Shown one piece after another: positions 8,784 through 18,255 of a DNA stretch of 64,000 nucleotides. This DNA comes from Aeromicrobium sp. Root236. GTDB lineage: Bacteria; Actinomycetota; Actinomycetes; Propionibacteriales; Nocardioidaceae. Where the stretch lies: the NCBI RefSeq assembly GCF_001428805.1, contig NZ_LMIS01000001.1, positions 924,586 to 988,585 of the forward strand, in the 5' to 3' direction. The first letter of the stretch is position 1. Each line of letters opens with the position of its first letter. Position numbers and translations under genes: made by a program. Under the pieces are notes generated by a model. It was not told where the DNA came from. It did no database searches and saw nothing but the letters and a program-made list of their open reading frames with translations.

Positions 8784-9523
8784 AGGCCGAGCACGGCCTC
8801 GAGCCCCACGGTGACGCCAGGACGCGTCGGCACCGCGCGTACGGCCGCCACGACGCCGGGCATGAACGACGCCCGGTCGATCGAGTCGTGACGGATCGAG
8901 AACGTCTCCCCCGCCCCACCGAACAGGACCTCCTGCGACGCCGTGAACCCGCGGGCACGCACCGAGTGCACGGGGATGCCCGCGACCTTGGCGCCGCGTG
9001 CGCCGTCGGGGTCCGTCGTCGTGGCGTCCGGCAGCGGCGCGGATCCGGCGGCGTCGCGGGCCGCGGCGATCATCTCGGCGGTGCGCGTGGCGGTGCCGGA
9101 CGGTGCGTCGATCTTGTTGGGATGGTGCAGCTCGATGACCTCGATCGACTCGAAGAACGGCGCAGCCGTGGCGGCGAAGCGCATCATCAGCACCGCGCCG
9201 ATCGAGAAGTTGGGCACGATCAGCACGCCGGTCGACGGCGCGTCGCCCAGCAGGCCGCGCACGCGATCGATCTTGGCATCGTCGAAGCCGGAGGTGCCGA
9301 CCACGACGTTGACTCCGTGCTCGATGCACCACGCCACGTTGTCCAGCGCCACGGCTGGCTGCGTGAAGTCGAGCGCGACCTCGGCTCCCGACTCCGCGAC
9401 CAGGTCGAGCGAGTCGTCGACGTCGACCTCGGCCACGACCTCGATGCCGTCGGCGTCATTGAGCGCCCGGACCGACTCCGAACCCATGCGCCCCTTGGCA
9501 CCCAGCACCGCGACTCGTGTCAT
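8780..9523 (-). CDS. dapB: 4-hydroxy-tetrahydrodipicolinate reductase
   Basis: Catalyses the NAD(P)H-dependent step after DapA in diaminopimelate/lysine synthesis. The 247-residue protein has the N-terminal dinucleotide motif GAKGRMG (8-14) and the catalytic signature ELHHPNKIDAPSGTA (131-145), with H133/H134 and K137. Length is normal for the family. It begins 9 nt after the kynU stop, so it is probably cotranscribed with kynU, an unusual partner. Its stop overlaps that of azlD on the opposite strand. Confidence 0.96.
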   Translation of the reverse strand: MTRVAVLGAKGRMGSESVRALNDADGIEVVAEVDVDDSLDLVAESGAEVALDFTQPAVALDNVAWCIEHGVNVVVGTSGFDDAKIDRVRGLLGDAPSTGVLIVPNFSIGAVLMMRFAATAAPFFESIEVIELHHPNKIDAPSGTATRTAEMIAAARDAAGSAPLPDATTTDPDGARGAKVAGIPVHSVRARGFTASQEVLFGGAGETFSIRHDSIDRASFMPGVVAAVRAVPTRPGVTVGLEAVLGL

Positions 9524-9532
9524 GGCGCCAGC

Positions 9533-10735
9533 CTATCGGCGAGTACTGCCGACGCAGTCGACGAGGATGCGGATCCCGGCCTCGACCTCGGCGAACGAGG
9601 TCGACAGCGGTGACAGCCCGAGTCGGATCAGGTCGGGCTCCCGGAAGTCCGGCACGACGCCGCGCCCGATCATCTCGTCGGTGATGCGGCGCGCCTCCGG
9701 ATGGCGCACGGTGACGTGGCTCCCGCGCAGAGCCGAGTCGCGTGGTGTCACCAGCTCGAGGCCGGCGTCGTCCAGCAGCTCGACCGCGTACGCCGTCAGG
9801 GCCTCGGACTTGGCCCGGATCGCGTCGGTGCCTGCCTCGGCGATCAGGCGTACGCCCTCCTGCACCGCGACGATGCCGGTGACCAACGGGGTGCCGCTGA
9901 GCATCCGCCGGATCGTCGGCGCCACCTCGTACGTCTCGGACATCGCGAACAGGTCCGACGCGCTCCACCAGCCGGCGATCGGCTGGGTCACCGCGGTCAG
10001 GTGCCGCTCGGCGACGTACAGGAACGCCGGCGCGCCGGGACCGCTGTTGACGTACTTGTAGGTGCAGCCGACCGCGAAGTCGACCTCGGCCGCGTCGAGC
10101 GCGATCGGCAGCACACCTGCGGAGTGGCAGAGGTCCCACACGATCACGGCACCGTGATCGTGCACGAGCCGCGTGACGGCGCTCAAGTCGACCAAGGTGC
10201 CGGAACGGTAGTCGACGTGGCTCAGCACGACCACGGCCGTACGCTCACCGACCACGTCGGCGAGCTCGTCGACCGTGACGTTGTCGACCAGGTCCGGTCG
10301 CAGCCAGCGGACCGTCAGGCCGCGAGCGGCGGCGACCGACTCGACGAGGTAGCGGTCGGTCGGGAAGTTCGTCGCGTCGATCACGATCTCGTCGCGCTCG
10401 GGGCGTAGGCCGATCGCTGCGTGCAGCAGCTTGTAGAGGTTGACCGAGGTCGAGTCGGCGATCACCGTCTGCCCGGCAGCGGCACCCAGGAGCGCTTCGC
10501 CGAGCTCGTCACCGACGGTGACCGGGAGGTCGACCCACGAGTCCTCCCAACCGCGGATCAACCGGCTCCCCCACTCCTCGCGCACGAACGCAGCGAGCCG
10601 GTCGACCGTCGCCTGGGGCACGCGGCCCAGCGAGTTGCCGTCGAGGTAGGCGACGAGGTCCTCGTCGATCACGAAGCGTTCGCGGAACGCGGCCAGTGGG
10701 TCAGCGCCGTCGAGGACGTCAGGGGGTGTCGTCAC
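9533..10735 (-). CDS. kynU: Kynureninase
   Basis: PLP enzyme that cleaves kynurenine to anthranilate and alanine in tryptophan degradation. The 400-residue protein shows the substrate-binding LDGNSLGR near residue 31, the PLP-binding aspartate in VWDLCHSAG (D201), and the Schiff-base lysine K227 in VGCTYKYVNSGPGAP. Start is GTG at 10735. No tryptophan dioxygenase or formamidase gene lies in the window, so the rest of the route must be elsewhere or the enzyme acts on imported kynurenine. It precedes dapB by 9 nt. Confidence 0.93.
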   Translation of the reverse strand: MTTPPDVLDGADPLAAFRERFVIDEDLVAYLDGNSLGRVPQATVDRLAAFVREEWGSRLIRGWEDSWVDLPVTVGDELGEALLGAAAGQTVIADSTSVNLYKLLHAAIGLRPERDEIVIDATNFPTDRYLVESVAAARGLTVRWLRPDLVDNVTVDELADVVGERTAVVVLSHVDYRSGTLVDLSAVTRLVHDHGAVIVWDLCHSAGVLPIALDAAEVDFAVGCTYKYVNSGPGAPAFLYVAERHLTAVTQPIAGWWSASDLFAMSETYEVAPTIRRMLSGTPLVTGIVAVQEGVRLIAEAGTDAIRAKSEALTAYAVELLDDAGLELVTPRDSALRGSHVTVRHPEARRITDEMIGRGVVPDFREPDLIRLGLSPLSTSFAEVEAGIRILVDCVGSTRR

Positions 10736-10774
10736 CGGGTGATGCTCTCACGACCGTCGGTCCTCGGGTACGCC

Positions 10775-10808
10775 GAAGGGCCCGGCTGCCGAAGCAACCG
10801 GGCCCTTC
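10775..10808 (-). terminator. Intrinsic terminator downstream of pnp
   Basis: Perfect 11-bp GC-rich stem (GAAGGGCCCGG/CCGGGCCCTTC) with a 12-nt loop, starting 12 nt after the pnp stop. No long U-tract follows, as is usual in high-GC Actinobacteria. It separates pnp from the kynU-dapB unit. Confidence 0.8.
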
Positions 10809-10819
10809 AGACGTACGGA

Positions 10820-13048
10820 TCAGGCGTCGGAGCTGACCGGCTCCTCGGCCGGGGCAGCCTCGTCACCCTTGTCCTCGAGGACCGGGACCAGCGAGAGCTT
10901 GCCGCGGTCGCCGAGCTCGGCGATCTCGACCTGGATCTTCTGGCCGACCTTGACGACGTCCTCGACGTTGTTGACGCGCTGGCCGCCGTTGAGCTCACGC
11001 AGCTTGCTGATGTGCAGCAGGCCGTCGCGCCCCGGAGCCAGCGACACGAACGCGCCGAAGTCGACCGTCTTGACGACGGTGCCGAGGTAGCGCTCGCCGA
11101 CCTCGGGCATCGTCGGGTTGGCGATGGCGTTGATCGCGTCGCGGGCGGCCTCGGCAGCTTCGCCGCTCTCCGCACCGACGTAGACCGTGCCGTCGTCCTC
11201 GAGCGAGATGTTGGCGCCCGTCTCGTCCTGGATCTGGTTGATGATCTTGCCCTTGGGGCCGATGACCTCACCGATCTTGTCCACGGGGATCTTGATCGTG
11301 ATGATCCGCGGGGCGTAGGGGCTCATGTCGTCGGGCTCGTCGATGGCCTCGGCCATGACGTCGAGGATCGCGACACGCGCACCGTAGGCCTGGGTCAGCG
11401 CGCCGGCCAGCACGTCGGCGGGGATGCCGTCGAGCTTGGTGTCGAGCTGCAGGGCGGTGACGAACTCGCGCGTTCCGGCGACCTTGAAGTCCATGTCGCC
11501 GAAGGCGTCCTCGGCTCCCAGGATGTCGGTCAGCGTGACGAACGTCTGCTTGCCGTCGATCTCACCGGAGATCAGGCCCATCGCGATGCCGGCGACCGGC
11601 GCGCGCAGCGGCACACCGGCGTTGAGCAGGCCCAGCGTCGAGGCGCAGACCGAACCCATCGAGGTGGAGCCGTTGGAGCTGAGCGCCTCGGACACCTGGC
11701 GGATCGCGTAGGGGAACTCCTCGCGCGTCGGCAGGACCGGGAGGAGCGCACGGCCCGCGAGGGCACCGTGGCCGATCTCGCGGCGCTTCGGCGAACCGAC
11801 CCGGCCGGTCTCACCGGTCGAGTAGGGCGGGAAGTTGTAGTTGTGCATGTAGCGGCGCGACGTCTCGGGCGAGAGCGTGTCGAGCTTCTGCTCGAGGCCC
11901 AGCATGTTGAGCGTCGTGATGCCCATGATCTGCGTCTCGCCGCGCTGGAACAGCGCCGAGCCGTGCACGCGGGGGACGATGCCGACCTCGGCGCTGAGGG
12001 CACGGATGTCCTCGAGGCCACGGCCGTCGATGCGGACCTTGTCGCGCAGGACGCGCTCGCGGACGACAGCCTTGGTCACGGAGCGAACGGCGGCGCCGAT
12101 CTCCTTCTCGCGACCCTCGAACTGCTCACCGAGCTTCTCGATGACGTCGGCCTTGATCTCGGACTCGCGCTCCTCGCGGTCAGCCTTGCTGACGATCGTG
12201 AGGGCCTGGGCCAGATCGGCCTTGGCGACGGCCTCGACGGCTTCGTAGACGTCGTCCTCGTAGTCGAGGAAGATCGGGAACTCGCGGACCGGCTTGGCGG
12301 CGGTCTCGGCGAGGGCGATCTGCGCCTCGCACAGCTGCTTGATGAAGACCTTGGCGGCCTCGAGGCCACCGGCGACGACCTCTTCGGTCGGCGCCTGGAC
12401 ACCGCTCTGGACGAGGTCCCAGGTCGACTCGGTCGACTCGGCCTCGACCATCATGATGGCGACGTCGTCACCAGCGATGCGGCCGGCGACCACCATGTCG
12501 AACACGGCGTTCTCGAGCTGGCTGTGCGTCGGGAAGCCGACCCACTGGCCGTCGATCAGGGCGACGCGCGTGGCGCCGACGGGACCGGTGAACGGCAGGC
12601 CCGAGATCTGGGTCGACGCGGAAGCCGCGTTGATCGCCAGGACGTCGTACGGCGTGTCGGGGTTGAGCGCCAGGACCGTGATGACGACCTGGACCTCGTT
12701 GCGCAGACCCTTCTTGAAGGTCGGGCGCAGCGGGCGGTCGATCAGGCGGCACGTGAGGATCGCGTCCTCGCTGGGGCGTCCTTCACGGCGGAAGAACGAG
12801 CCCGGGATGCGACCGGCGGCGTACATCCGCTCCTCGACGTCGATCGTCAAGGGGAAGAAGTCGAAGTGGTCCTTGGGGTGCTTGCCGGCCGTGGTGGCCG
12901 ACAGGAGCATCGTGTCGTCGTCGAGGAAGGCGGCGACGGAGCCGGCGGCCTGCTGGGCGAGGACGCCCGTCTCGAAACGGATCGTGCGGGTGCCGAAGCT
13001 GCCATTGTCGATGACGGTCTCAGCGGTGTGAAGTGTGGATTCCGACAT
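10820..13048 (-). CDS. pnp: Polyribonucleotide nucleotidyltransferase (PNPase)
   Basis: A 742-residue phosphorolytic 3'-5' exoribonuclease of mRNA turnover that works as a trimer. Two RNase PH domains fill the first ~540 residues (for example [20 protein letters not shown] and the catalytic-core [19 protein letters not shown]). A KH domain starts near 587 ([20 protein letters not shown]) and an S1 domain runs from about 651 to 720 ([18 protein letters not shown]). The ATG at 13048 is preceded by GGAAGGGA. rpsO lies upstream on the same strand, the widely conserved rpsO-pnp order, separated by a strong terminator and a structured leader. Confidence 0.98.
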   Translation of the reverse strand: MSESTLHTAETVIDNGSFGTRTIRFETGVLAQQAAGSVAAFLDDDTMLLSATTAGKHPKDHFDFFPLTIDVEERMYAAGRIPGSFFRREGRPSEDAILTCRLIDRPLRPTFKKGLRNEVQVVITVLALNPDTPYDVLAINAASASTQISGLPFTGPVGATRVALIDGQWVGFPTHSQLENAVFDMVVAGRIAGDDVAIMMVEAESTESTWDLVQSGVQAPTEEVVAGGLEAAKVFIKQLCEAQIALAETAAKPVREFPIFLDYEDDVYEAVEAVAKADLAQALTIVSKADREERESEIKADVIEKLGEQFEGREKEIGAAVRSVTKAVVRERVLRDKVRIDGRGLEDIRALSAEVGIVPRVHGSALFQRGETQIMGITTLNMLGLEQKLDTLSPETSRRYMHNYNFPPYSTGETGRVGSPKRREIGHGALAGRALLPVLPTREEFPYAIRQVSEALSSNGSTSMGSVCASTLGLLNAGVPLRAPVAGIAMGLISGEIDGKQTFVTLTDILGAEDAFGDMDFKVAGTREFVTALQLDTKLDGIPADVLAGALTQAYGARVAILDVMAEAIDEPDDMSPYAPRIITIKIPVDKIGEVIGPKGKIINQIQDETGANISLEDDGTVYVGAESGEAAEAARDAINAIANPTMPEVGERYLGTVVKTVDFGAFVSLAPGRDGLLHISKLRELNGGQRVNNVEDVVKVGQKIQVEIAELGDRGKLSLVPVLEDKGDEAAPAEEPVSSDA

Positions 13049-13237
13049 GGAAGTCCCTTCCGCAGGCGTATGCCTGCCTGTTGGGACGAGAGGTGCCAGA
13101 CGGTGAAACCGTGTCGGTCTTCGATCGAGGCCTGCGGGCGTTCCGTGCGGAACATCCCGAGGGCCACTACCGAGGACCGAGCTCGTCGTGCCTGGGCACT
13201 CTCGTCATGGGTGGTGCGATGTGCAGTTGTGAAGAAA
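13049..13237 (-). promoter_or_regulatory. pnp leader region with small hairpins
   Basis: This 189-nt region between the rpsO terminator and pnp must contain the pnp promoter and leader. A 6-bp stem with a 4-nt loop (GCAGGC/GCCTGC) lies at 13062-13077 close to the ribosome binding site, and a second small stem (ACGGT/ACCGT) lies further upstream. In E. coli, PNPase autoregulates through a structured leader; whether that applies here is inference. Confidence 0.35.
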
Positions 13238-13265
13238 GGCGGTCACTCCACGGGGAGTGACCGCC
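13238..13265 (-). terminator. Intrinsic terminator downstream of rpsO
   Basis: Perfect 12-bp stem (GGCGGTCACTCC/GGAGTGACCGCC) with a 4-nt loop, 8 nt after the rpsO stop. On the minus strand it is followed by a T-rich run (TTTCTT). One of the clearest terminators in the window. Confidence 0.92.
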
Positions 13266-13273
13266 TCAGGGGT

Positions 13274-13564
13274 CTAGCGGCGCAGACCGAGACGCTCGAT
13301 GAGCGAGCGGTAGCGCTCGATGTCGTTGTTCTGCAGGTAGTTGAGCAGACGACGACGCTGTCCGACGAGGAGCAGCAGACCACGACGGCTGTGGTGGTCG
13401 TGCTTGTGCTCCTGCAGGTGCGCGGTCAGGTGCGAGATGCGACCCGTCAGGAGCGCGATCTGGACCTCAGGGGATCCGGTGTCGCCGTCACTGAGCGCGT
13501 ACTGCTTGATGATGTCTTCCTTGGCAATGCCTGCGACCGTGGGCGCAGCAGTCTTCTTTGACAC
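13274..13564 (-). CDS. rpsO: 30S ribosomal protein S15
   Basis: A primary 16S rRNA-binding protein of the small subunit. The 96-residue product contains the S15 signature ([20 protein letters not shown], then [20 protein letters not shown]) and ends in IERLGLRR. It is about seven residues longer than usual S15 because of an N-terminal Lys/Ala-rich start. I chose the GTG at 13564, preceded by GAGGAG at good spacing, although the frame stays open further upstream. It is followed by a strong terminator and then pnp. Confidence 0.96.
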   Translation of the reverse strand: MSKKTAAPTVAGIAKEDIIKQYALSDGDTGSPEVQIALLTGRISHLTAHLQEHKHDHHSRRGLLLLVGQRRRLLNYLQNNDIERYRSLIERLGLRR

Positions 13565-13748
13565 TCTTCTCCTCTGGGGGTTCCGTTGCACGGCGCGCCC
13601 GGGCTTGTCCACCGGGGCACTCTGGATCCGTGGCCGATCAGACGGCAACGTCCAGAGTATCAGCGCCACTGCTCCCGGGGCGAATCGCCGGCGGAGGGCA
13701 AGAGGTCCTTCACCGAGCGGTCACCAGGCCCCGGCTAGCGTCGTGCAC

Positions 13749-14633
13749 ATGTCGTGGAGAGCCTTGGTCGCCGGCGTGGCGGTCGCGGCGCTGCTCGCGG
13801 GTTGCTCGTCGGCACCCGACCAGCCGGCACCGTCCAGCTCGACCACGGTGACCCCGACGCCGAGCCGGACGCCCGCGCTGCCGGCCGTACGCTCGTACGT
13901 CGCCCTCGGCGACTCGTTCACCGCCGGTCCGGGGCTCGCCGCCCTGGGTGCGGGCGGCGAGCTGTGCCTGCGCTCCGACCACAACTGGCCGTCGTTGCTG
14001 GCGCAGCGGCTCGACGCGACGTCGTTCACCGACGTCAGCTGCGCCGGCGCGACGACCCACGACGTTCTGCACCAGGCCGGCGGACCCGTCGGGGCGCGAC
14101 CGCAGATCGCCGCTGTCCGGGCCGGCACGGACCTCGTCACCGTCGGCATCGGCGGCAACGACGGCAACCTGTTCGCGTCCCTGATCTCGGCCTGCACGGG
14201 CGGTCAGGGAGCGTGTGCGCCGTTCTCCCGCGACTCCGCGCCGAGGATCCTGCACCAGACCGTCAGCGACATCGCGACGGTGCTCGATGACGTACGCGCG
14301 AAGGCTCCGAAGGCGACCGTCCTGCTCGTCGGCTACCTGCGGATCATGCCCGACTCCGGCACGTGCCCGACGATCGGCATCCCTGCCGCCGACACGGCAG
14401 CTGTCGCGGCAGCCGAGGAGGCCCTCGACCAGGCGCTTGCCGATGCCGCACGCAACGCGGGCGTCCCGTACGTCTCGATGCGCAAGGCGTCGCGCGGGCA
14501 CGACGCGTGCGCGGGTGCGCGCGCCTGGACCAACGGCCGCACCGTGCGAGACGCCGACGGCATCGCGTTCCACCCAAGACTGGCCGGCATGCAGGCCGTC
14601 GCCAGGGCGGTCGCGGCCGAGCTCGCGGACTAG
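13749..14633 (+). CDS. SGNH/GDSL-type esterase, probable lipoprotein
   Basis: A 294-residue exported hydrolase. The N terminus is a lipoprotein signal peptide with lipobox LLAGC (lipidated C19), followed by a Ser/Thr/Pro-rich linker (20-45). The SGNH blocks are clear: GDSFTAG with nucleophile S56, GIGGND with oxyanion N137, and a C-terminal AFHPRLAGM with probable catalytic H275. This suits an ester or lipid hydrolase anchored outside the membrane. It starts at ATG 13749. Its TAG shares CTAG with the stop of the convergent GH3 gene. Substrate is unknown. Confidence 0.88.
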   Translation: MSWRALVAGVAVAALLAGCSSAPDQPAPSSSTTVTPTPSRTPALPAVRSYVALGDSFTAGPGLAALGAGGELCLRSDHNWPSLLAQRLDATSFTDVSCAGATTHDVLHQAGGPVGARPQIAAVRAGTDLVTVGIGGNDGNLFASLISACTGGQGACAPFSRDSAPRILHQTVSDIATVLDDVRAKAPKATVLLVGYLRIMPDSGTCPTIGIPAADTAAVAAAEEALDQALADAARNAGVPYVSMRKASRGHDACAGARAWTNGRTVRDADGIAFHPRLAGMQAVARAVAAELAD

Positions 14634-16846
14634 CAGGCACCCCCGCCGATGGGCAGCTGGCCGTCGAGCGGCAGGTCGCGCGACGAGAAGCCGACCTTGA
14701 CCGCGGCGCAGCCCTTCGTCACCTTCCACGCCGACGCGCTGGTGTCCCAGTACGACAGGGCGCGCTCGTCGAGCGGGAACGAGACCGTGCGCGACTCCCC
14801 CGGCGCGAGCTGGACCTTGGTGAAGCCCTTGAGCGCCGCGGGCGGCTGCTGCACCGACGCCGACTGGTCCGGCAGGCCGAGGTAGAGCTGCGGCACCGCA
14901 TAGCCCGTACGATCGCCGGTGTTCGTCACGCGAGCCTTCACCGTGGCGCCGCTGCCGTTTGGGACGACCTCGAGCCCGGACAGCGCGAACGAGGTGTAGG
15001 AAAGACCGAACCCGAACGGGTAGGCCGGCGCCAGCTTCTTCTCGTCGTACCAGCGATAACCGACGAACACGCCCTCGTCGTAGTGCGTGTCGAGACCGAG
15101 GACGCCGCTGCCGGGATAGCGCGCGGTGCTCACCGCGGTCGGCAGCTGCGACTCGCTGTCGGGGAACGTGATGGGCAACCGGCCACCGGGGTCGACGTCG
15201 CCGAACAGCACCCTGGCGAGCGCCGGGCCGCCGTGCGCGCCGGGATACCAGGCCTGCACGAGCGCGGCGACCTTCGACCGCCACGGCGTGAGGTCGGCCC
15301 CGCCGGACTCGAGGACCACGACGGTCTTGGGCTGGCCGGTCGCGACGGCGTCGATCAGCGCGTCCTGGTTGCCGTTCACGCCCGGGCACTCCAAGGTCAG
15401 GCAGTTGCGGTCCGATCCCTCGCCGTACTGGTCCTTGGCGACGACGATCGCGAGGTCCGCGGCCTTGGCGGCGGCAGTCGCTCGCGCCTTGTCGGTGCCG
15501 TCGTCGTACGTGACCGCGACGCCTGAGCCGGCACGGGCCTTGAGGCCGTCGAGGAGCGAGTGGTTCTCGAACGGCGCGACCTCACCGGACCCGCCGCCGA
15601 CGGCGAACTGTGTCGCGGGCTTGCCGATCACGACGATCGACTTCACGGACGGCGAGATCGGCAGGACGTGGTCCTGGTTGCGCAGCAACGTCGTCGACTG
15701 CTCGGCGATGCGCTGGGAAGCCAGCCCGTCGGCGGTCTTGTCGATCTGCGCGTCGTCGTTGCGGTACGCCGCCCGGTCGAACACGCCGAACCGGAACCAC
15801 GTCTCGAGCATCACGTGCACGTGCTGGTCGATCGTCGCCCGCGAGACCTGACCGAGAGTCACCGCGCCGGACACCAGCAGCGGCTGGTAGCCGACCGGCG
15901 GCCAGGGCTCGAAGTCGAGGCCGTTGTTGAGGCCACCGTCGGTGGTGTGGATCGCCAGGTAGTCCGCGATCGTGTAGCCCTTGAAGCCCCACTCGTCGCG
16001 CAGGATCTGCTTGAGCAGCGTCGGGTTCTGGCAGGCGTACTTGCCGTTGACCCGGTTGTAGGCGCACATGATCGTGCCGACCTTGGCCTCCTTGACTGCC
16101 GCCTCGAACTGCGGGAGGTAGATCTCGCGCAGCGTGCGGTCGTCGACGATCGAGTTCTGTGCGTAGCGCGTGCCGATGATCCCGAGCCCGAGCGGGAGGT
16201 ACTCGTTGAGCACGCCGCCCGTGAGGTCGATGCCCTCCTGGTTGTTGGCGGCGAAGTGCTTGACGTTGCCGATGAGCCCGGTCGACTGCGCGCCCTCGAT
16301 CCACGCGACGCCGAGCCGGCTGGTCAGCCACGGGTCCTCGCCGTAGCCCTCGAACGTACGACCGGCCAGCGGGGTGCGGGCGATGTTGACCGTCGGGGCG
16401 TAGATCGCGTCATTGCCCTTGGCTCTCGCCTCGAGCGCCGCCACCGTGCCGTGCGAGCGGGCCAGCTCCGGGTCGAACGTGGCTGCGAGGGTCAGCGGCG
16501 CCGGCAGCCCGATCGACTTGCCCTGACGCGGGCCCACCGGACCATCGCTGTAGTAGATGGTCGGCACGTCGAGGCGCGGAATGCCCTTCTGCACGCCGGT
16601 GTGCTGGTCGGGTCCGCTGAACGCGCCGGAGGTCAGCGAGTCGCCTCCCAGCATGCCGACCTTCTCGGTCAGCGTCATCTGCGCGAGCAGCAGGTCGGCC
16701 CGCTTGCCCGGGCTCAACGACGTGTCGCACCAGGGATGGTCACCGCAGCGCCCCGCTGCGGCAGCCGGCGACGCCGGGACCAGGGCAAGGGTCGAGGTGG
16801 CCGTCGCAGCGGCGATGACCAGGCCGAGCAGGCGTCGCGTCGTCAT
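14630..16846 (-). CDS. Secreted glycoside hydrolase family 3 protein (beta-glucosidase-like)
   Basis: A 738-residue exported enzyme expected to cleave beta-glucosides or related sugars. It has a Sec-type signal peptide ending near PAAAAG, a GH3 N-terminal barrel (KHFAANNQE, IGTIMCAYNRVNGKYACQN), a GH3 C-terminal domain and a fibronectin III-like tail (about 620-720). The putative nucleophile is about D295 in TIADYLAIHTTDGG, where most GH3 enzymes have SDW. The ATG at 16846 follows GGGGAG; a GTG 12 nt upstream is an alternative. Substrate specificity cannot be read from the sequence. Confidence 0.93.
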   Translation of the reverse strand: MTTRRLLGLVIAAATATSTLALVPASPAAAAGRCGDHPWCDTSLSPGKRADLLLAQMTLTEKVGMLGGDSLTSGAFSGPDQHTGVQKGIPRLDVPTIYYSDGPVGPRQGKSIGLPAPLTLAATFDPELARSHGTVAALEARAKGNDAIYAPTVNIARTPLAGRTFEGYGEDPWLTSRLGVAWIEGAQSTGLIGNVKHFAANNQEGIDLTGGVLNEYLPLGLGIIGTRYAQNSIVDDRTLREIYLPQFEAAVKEAKVGTIMCAYNRVNGKYACQNPTLLKQILRDEWGFKGYTIADYLAIHTTDGGLNNGLDFEPWPPVGYQPLLVSGAVTLGQVSRATIDQHVHVMLETWFRFGVFDRAAYRNDDAQIDKTADGLASQRIAEQSTTLLRNQDHVLPISPSVKSIVVIGKPATQFAVGGGSGEVAPFENHSLLDGLKARAGSGVAVTYDDGTDKARATAAAKAADLAIVVAKDQYGEGSDRNCLTLECPGVNGNQDALIDAVATGQPKTVVVLESGGADLTPWRSKVAALVQAWYPGAHGGPALARVLFGDVDPGGRLPITFPDSESQLPTAVSTARYPGSGVLGLDTHYDEGVFVGYRWYDEKKLAPAYPFGFGLSYTSFALSGLEVVPNGSGATVKARVTNTGDRTGYAVPQLYLGLPDQSASVQQPPAALKGFTKVQLAPGESRTVSFPLDERALSYWDTSASAWKVTKGCAAVKVGFSSRDLPLDGQLPIGGGAC

Positions 16847-16926
16847 GGGGCTCCCCACGTCAGGCGTGCCGCACGCACGCAGAATGCGGACAACGTACCC
16901 GCGTTCGGCGCGAGGTGGAACAGGTT

Positions 16927-17853
16927 TCAGGTTTGCAGAATCTCGCGGGCCTTGTCGACGTCCTGGTGCATCTGCGCGATGAGCGGGTCGATGCCCTCGT
17001 ACTTGACCATGCTTCGCAGCCGGTCGACCAGCTCGACGCGGATCGACTCGCCGTAGAGCTCCAGGTCGGTGCGGTCGATGACGTACGACTCGACGCGTCG
17101 CTCGACGCCGTCGAACGTGGGGTTGGTGCCGACCGAGATCGCCGCGGGCAGTCTCTCGCCGTCAGCGCGTACGAGCCAGCCGGCGTAGACCCCGTCGGGT
17201 GGCACCGCGTAGGCCTCGTCGACCGGGACGTTGGCCGTCGGGAAGCCCAGCTCGCGGCCCCGCTGGTCACCCTTGGTGACGATGCCGGACACCTCGTGGG
17301 GGCGGCCGAGCACCTCGGCGGCCTCGACGAGCCGGCCCTCGGCGACCAACGTACGGACGAGTGTCGACGAGTAGGGCACCGCACCGCCGTCGAGGGCGAG
17401 ACCGTCGACCGCGAACCCGGCGCGCTCCCCCGCCTCGCGGAGGAAGGTCGTGTCGCCGCTGGCCTTGGAGCCGAAGCGGAAGTTGTCGCCGACCGCCACG
17501 AGTCCGGCGCTGAGCTGCTCCACCAGGACCCGGTCGACGAACTCCTGCGGCGACCACGACGCCATCTCGGCGGTGAAGTTGAGGATGCGGACCTCGTCGG
17601 CGCCCGCGGCACGCAGCAGCTCGACCCGGCGCTCGATCGTGGTGAGCCGCGTCGGCGCCTGCTCCGGGCGTACGACGGCCAGTGGGTGAGGCACGAAGGT
17701 CACCGCGATGACCGGCAGCCCACCGGCGAGCTCACGGGTGCGGGCCAGCACGTGCTGGTGTCCCTTGTGCACGCCGTCGAAGTTGCCCACCGTCACGGCG
17801 GACGGCTCGGTGCGCGGATCCGTCGCGGCACCGCGGAAGTCACGCCAGATCAT
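16927..17853 (-). CDS. ribF: Bifunctional riboflavin kinase/FAD synthetase
   Basis: Phosphorylates riboflavin to FMN and adenylylates FMN to FAD. The 308-residue protein has the N-terminal FAD synthetase nucleotidyltransferase motif GNFDGVHKGHQ and the C-terminal riboflavin kinase motif GIVTKGDQRGRELGFPTANV. The frame remains open far upstream through the antisense of a kinase gene, but homology starts at the ATG at 17853. It is usually next to truB in Actinobacteria; here a multi-gene insert separates them. No FMN riboswitch is visible upstream. Confidence 0.96.
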   Translation of the reverse strand: MIWRDFRGAATDPRTEPSAVTVGNFDGVHKGHQHVLARTRELAGGLPVIAVTFVPHPLAVVRPEQAPTRLTTIERRVELLRAAGADEVRILNFTAEMASWSPQEFVDRVLVEQLSAGLVAVGDNFRFGSKASGDTTFLREAGERAGFAVDGLALDGGAVPYSSTLVRTLVAEGRLVEAAEVLGRPHEVSGIVTKGDQRGRELGFPTANVPVDEAYAVPPDGVYAGWLVRADGERLPAAISVGTNPTFDGVERRVESYVIDRTDLELYGESIRVELVDRLRSMVKYEGIDPLIAQMHQDVDKAREILQT

Positions 17854-17964
17854 CACGACAAAACTGTGCCACACGACCGATGATCGCCCGGCACGGGCCG
17901 AACCTAAGAACACTCTCATCACCGCCTCATCGACCCGCGCGGACGCATGGGGCAGGCTGGAGCC

Positions 17965-18249
17965 ATGGACCTGCGCAGACGCCTCCCCGCTGCGGTGCTC
18001 GCCGTCGTGGCGCTGGCGCTCGCCGCGGTCATCGTCTCCAGGGTCTCTGCCGGCGCCGATCCGGCGCCGCGCGACACCACCCCGATCACGATCGCGCCCG
18101 ACCAAGATCCCACCCCGTCCACGACGCCGACGCACGGCGACGACGACACGTCCGGCAAGGTCACCCCGCGCGTGCGCGACGACGATGACGACGACGGCCC
18201 CGATGATGATGACGACGACCACACCGGGCCCGGCGACGATGACGACTGA
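17965..18249 (+). CDS. Small membrane protein with Asp-rich tail
   Basis: A 94-residue protein I do not recognise. Residues 7-28 form one transmembrane or uncleaved signal helix. This is followed by a Thr/Pro-rich linker and a C-terminal tail in which most residues are Asp. The ATG at 17965 has GGAG just upstream; an earlier in-frame ATG at 17947 does not. It ends 6 nt before the histidine kinase start, so the three genes 17965-20312 appear to be one operon. The external acidic tail could bind cations or cationic peptides for the sensor; that is inference. Confidence 0.75.
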   Translation: MDLRRRLPAAVLAVVALALAAVIVSRVSAGADPAPRDTTPITIAPDQDPTPSTTPTHGDDDTSGKVTPRVRDDDDDDGPDDDDDDHTGPGDDDD

Positions 18250-18255
18250 GGGTTG

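Noticed and set aside
10421..13561. A very long open frame on the plus strand opposite pnp and rpsO
   Set aside because: Its translation is Arg/Asp/Val/Leu-rich without any recognisable domain, it lies exactly antisense to pnp, and such frames are expected opposite high-GC genes.
13619..13658. ACTCTGGA/TCCAGAGT inverted repeat in the rpsO leader as an S15 autoregulatory site
   Set aside because: Arms are only 8 bp with a 24-nt gap, and S15 operators differ widely between bacteria. The repeat also overlaps a possible -10 (GATACT), so no specific role can be supported.
17854..17964. Possible FMN riboswitch upstream of ribF
   Set aside because: The 111-nt gap is too short for that element and shows none of its conserved stems or signature sequences.
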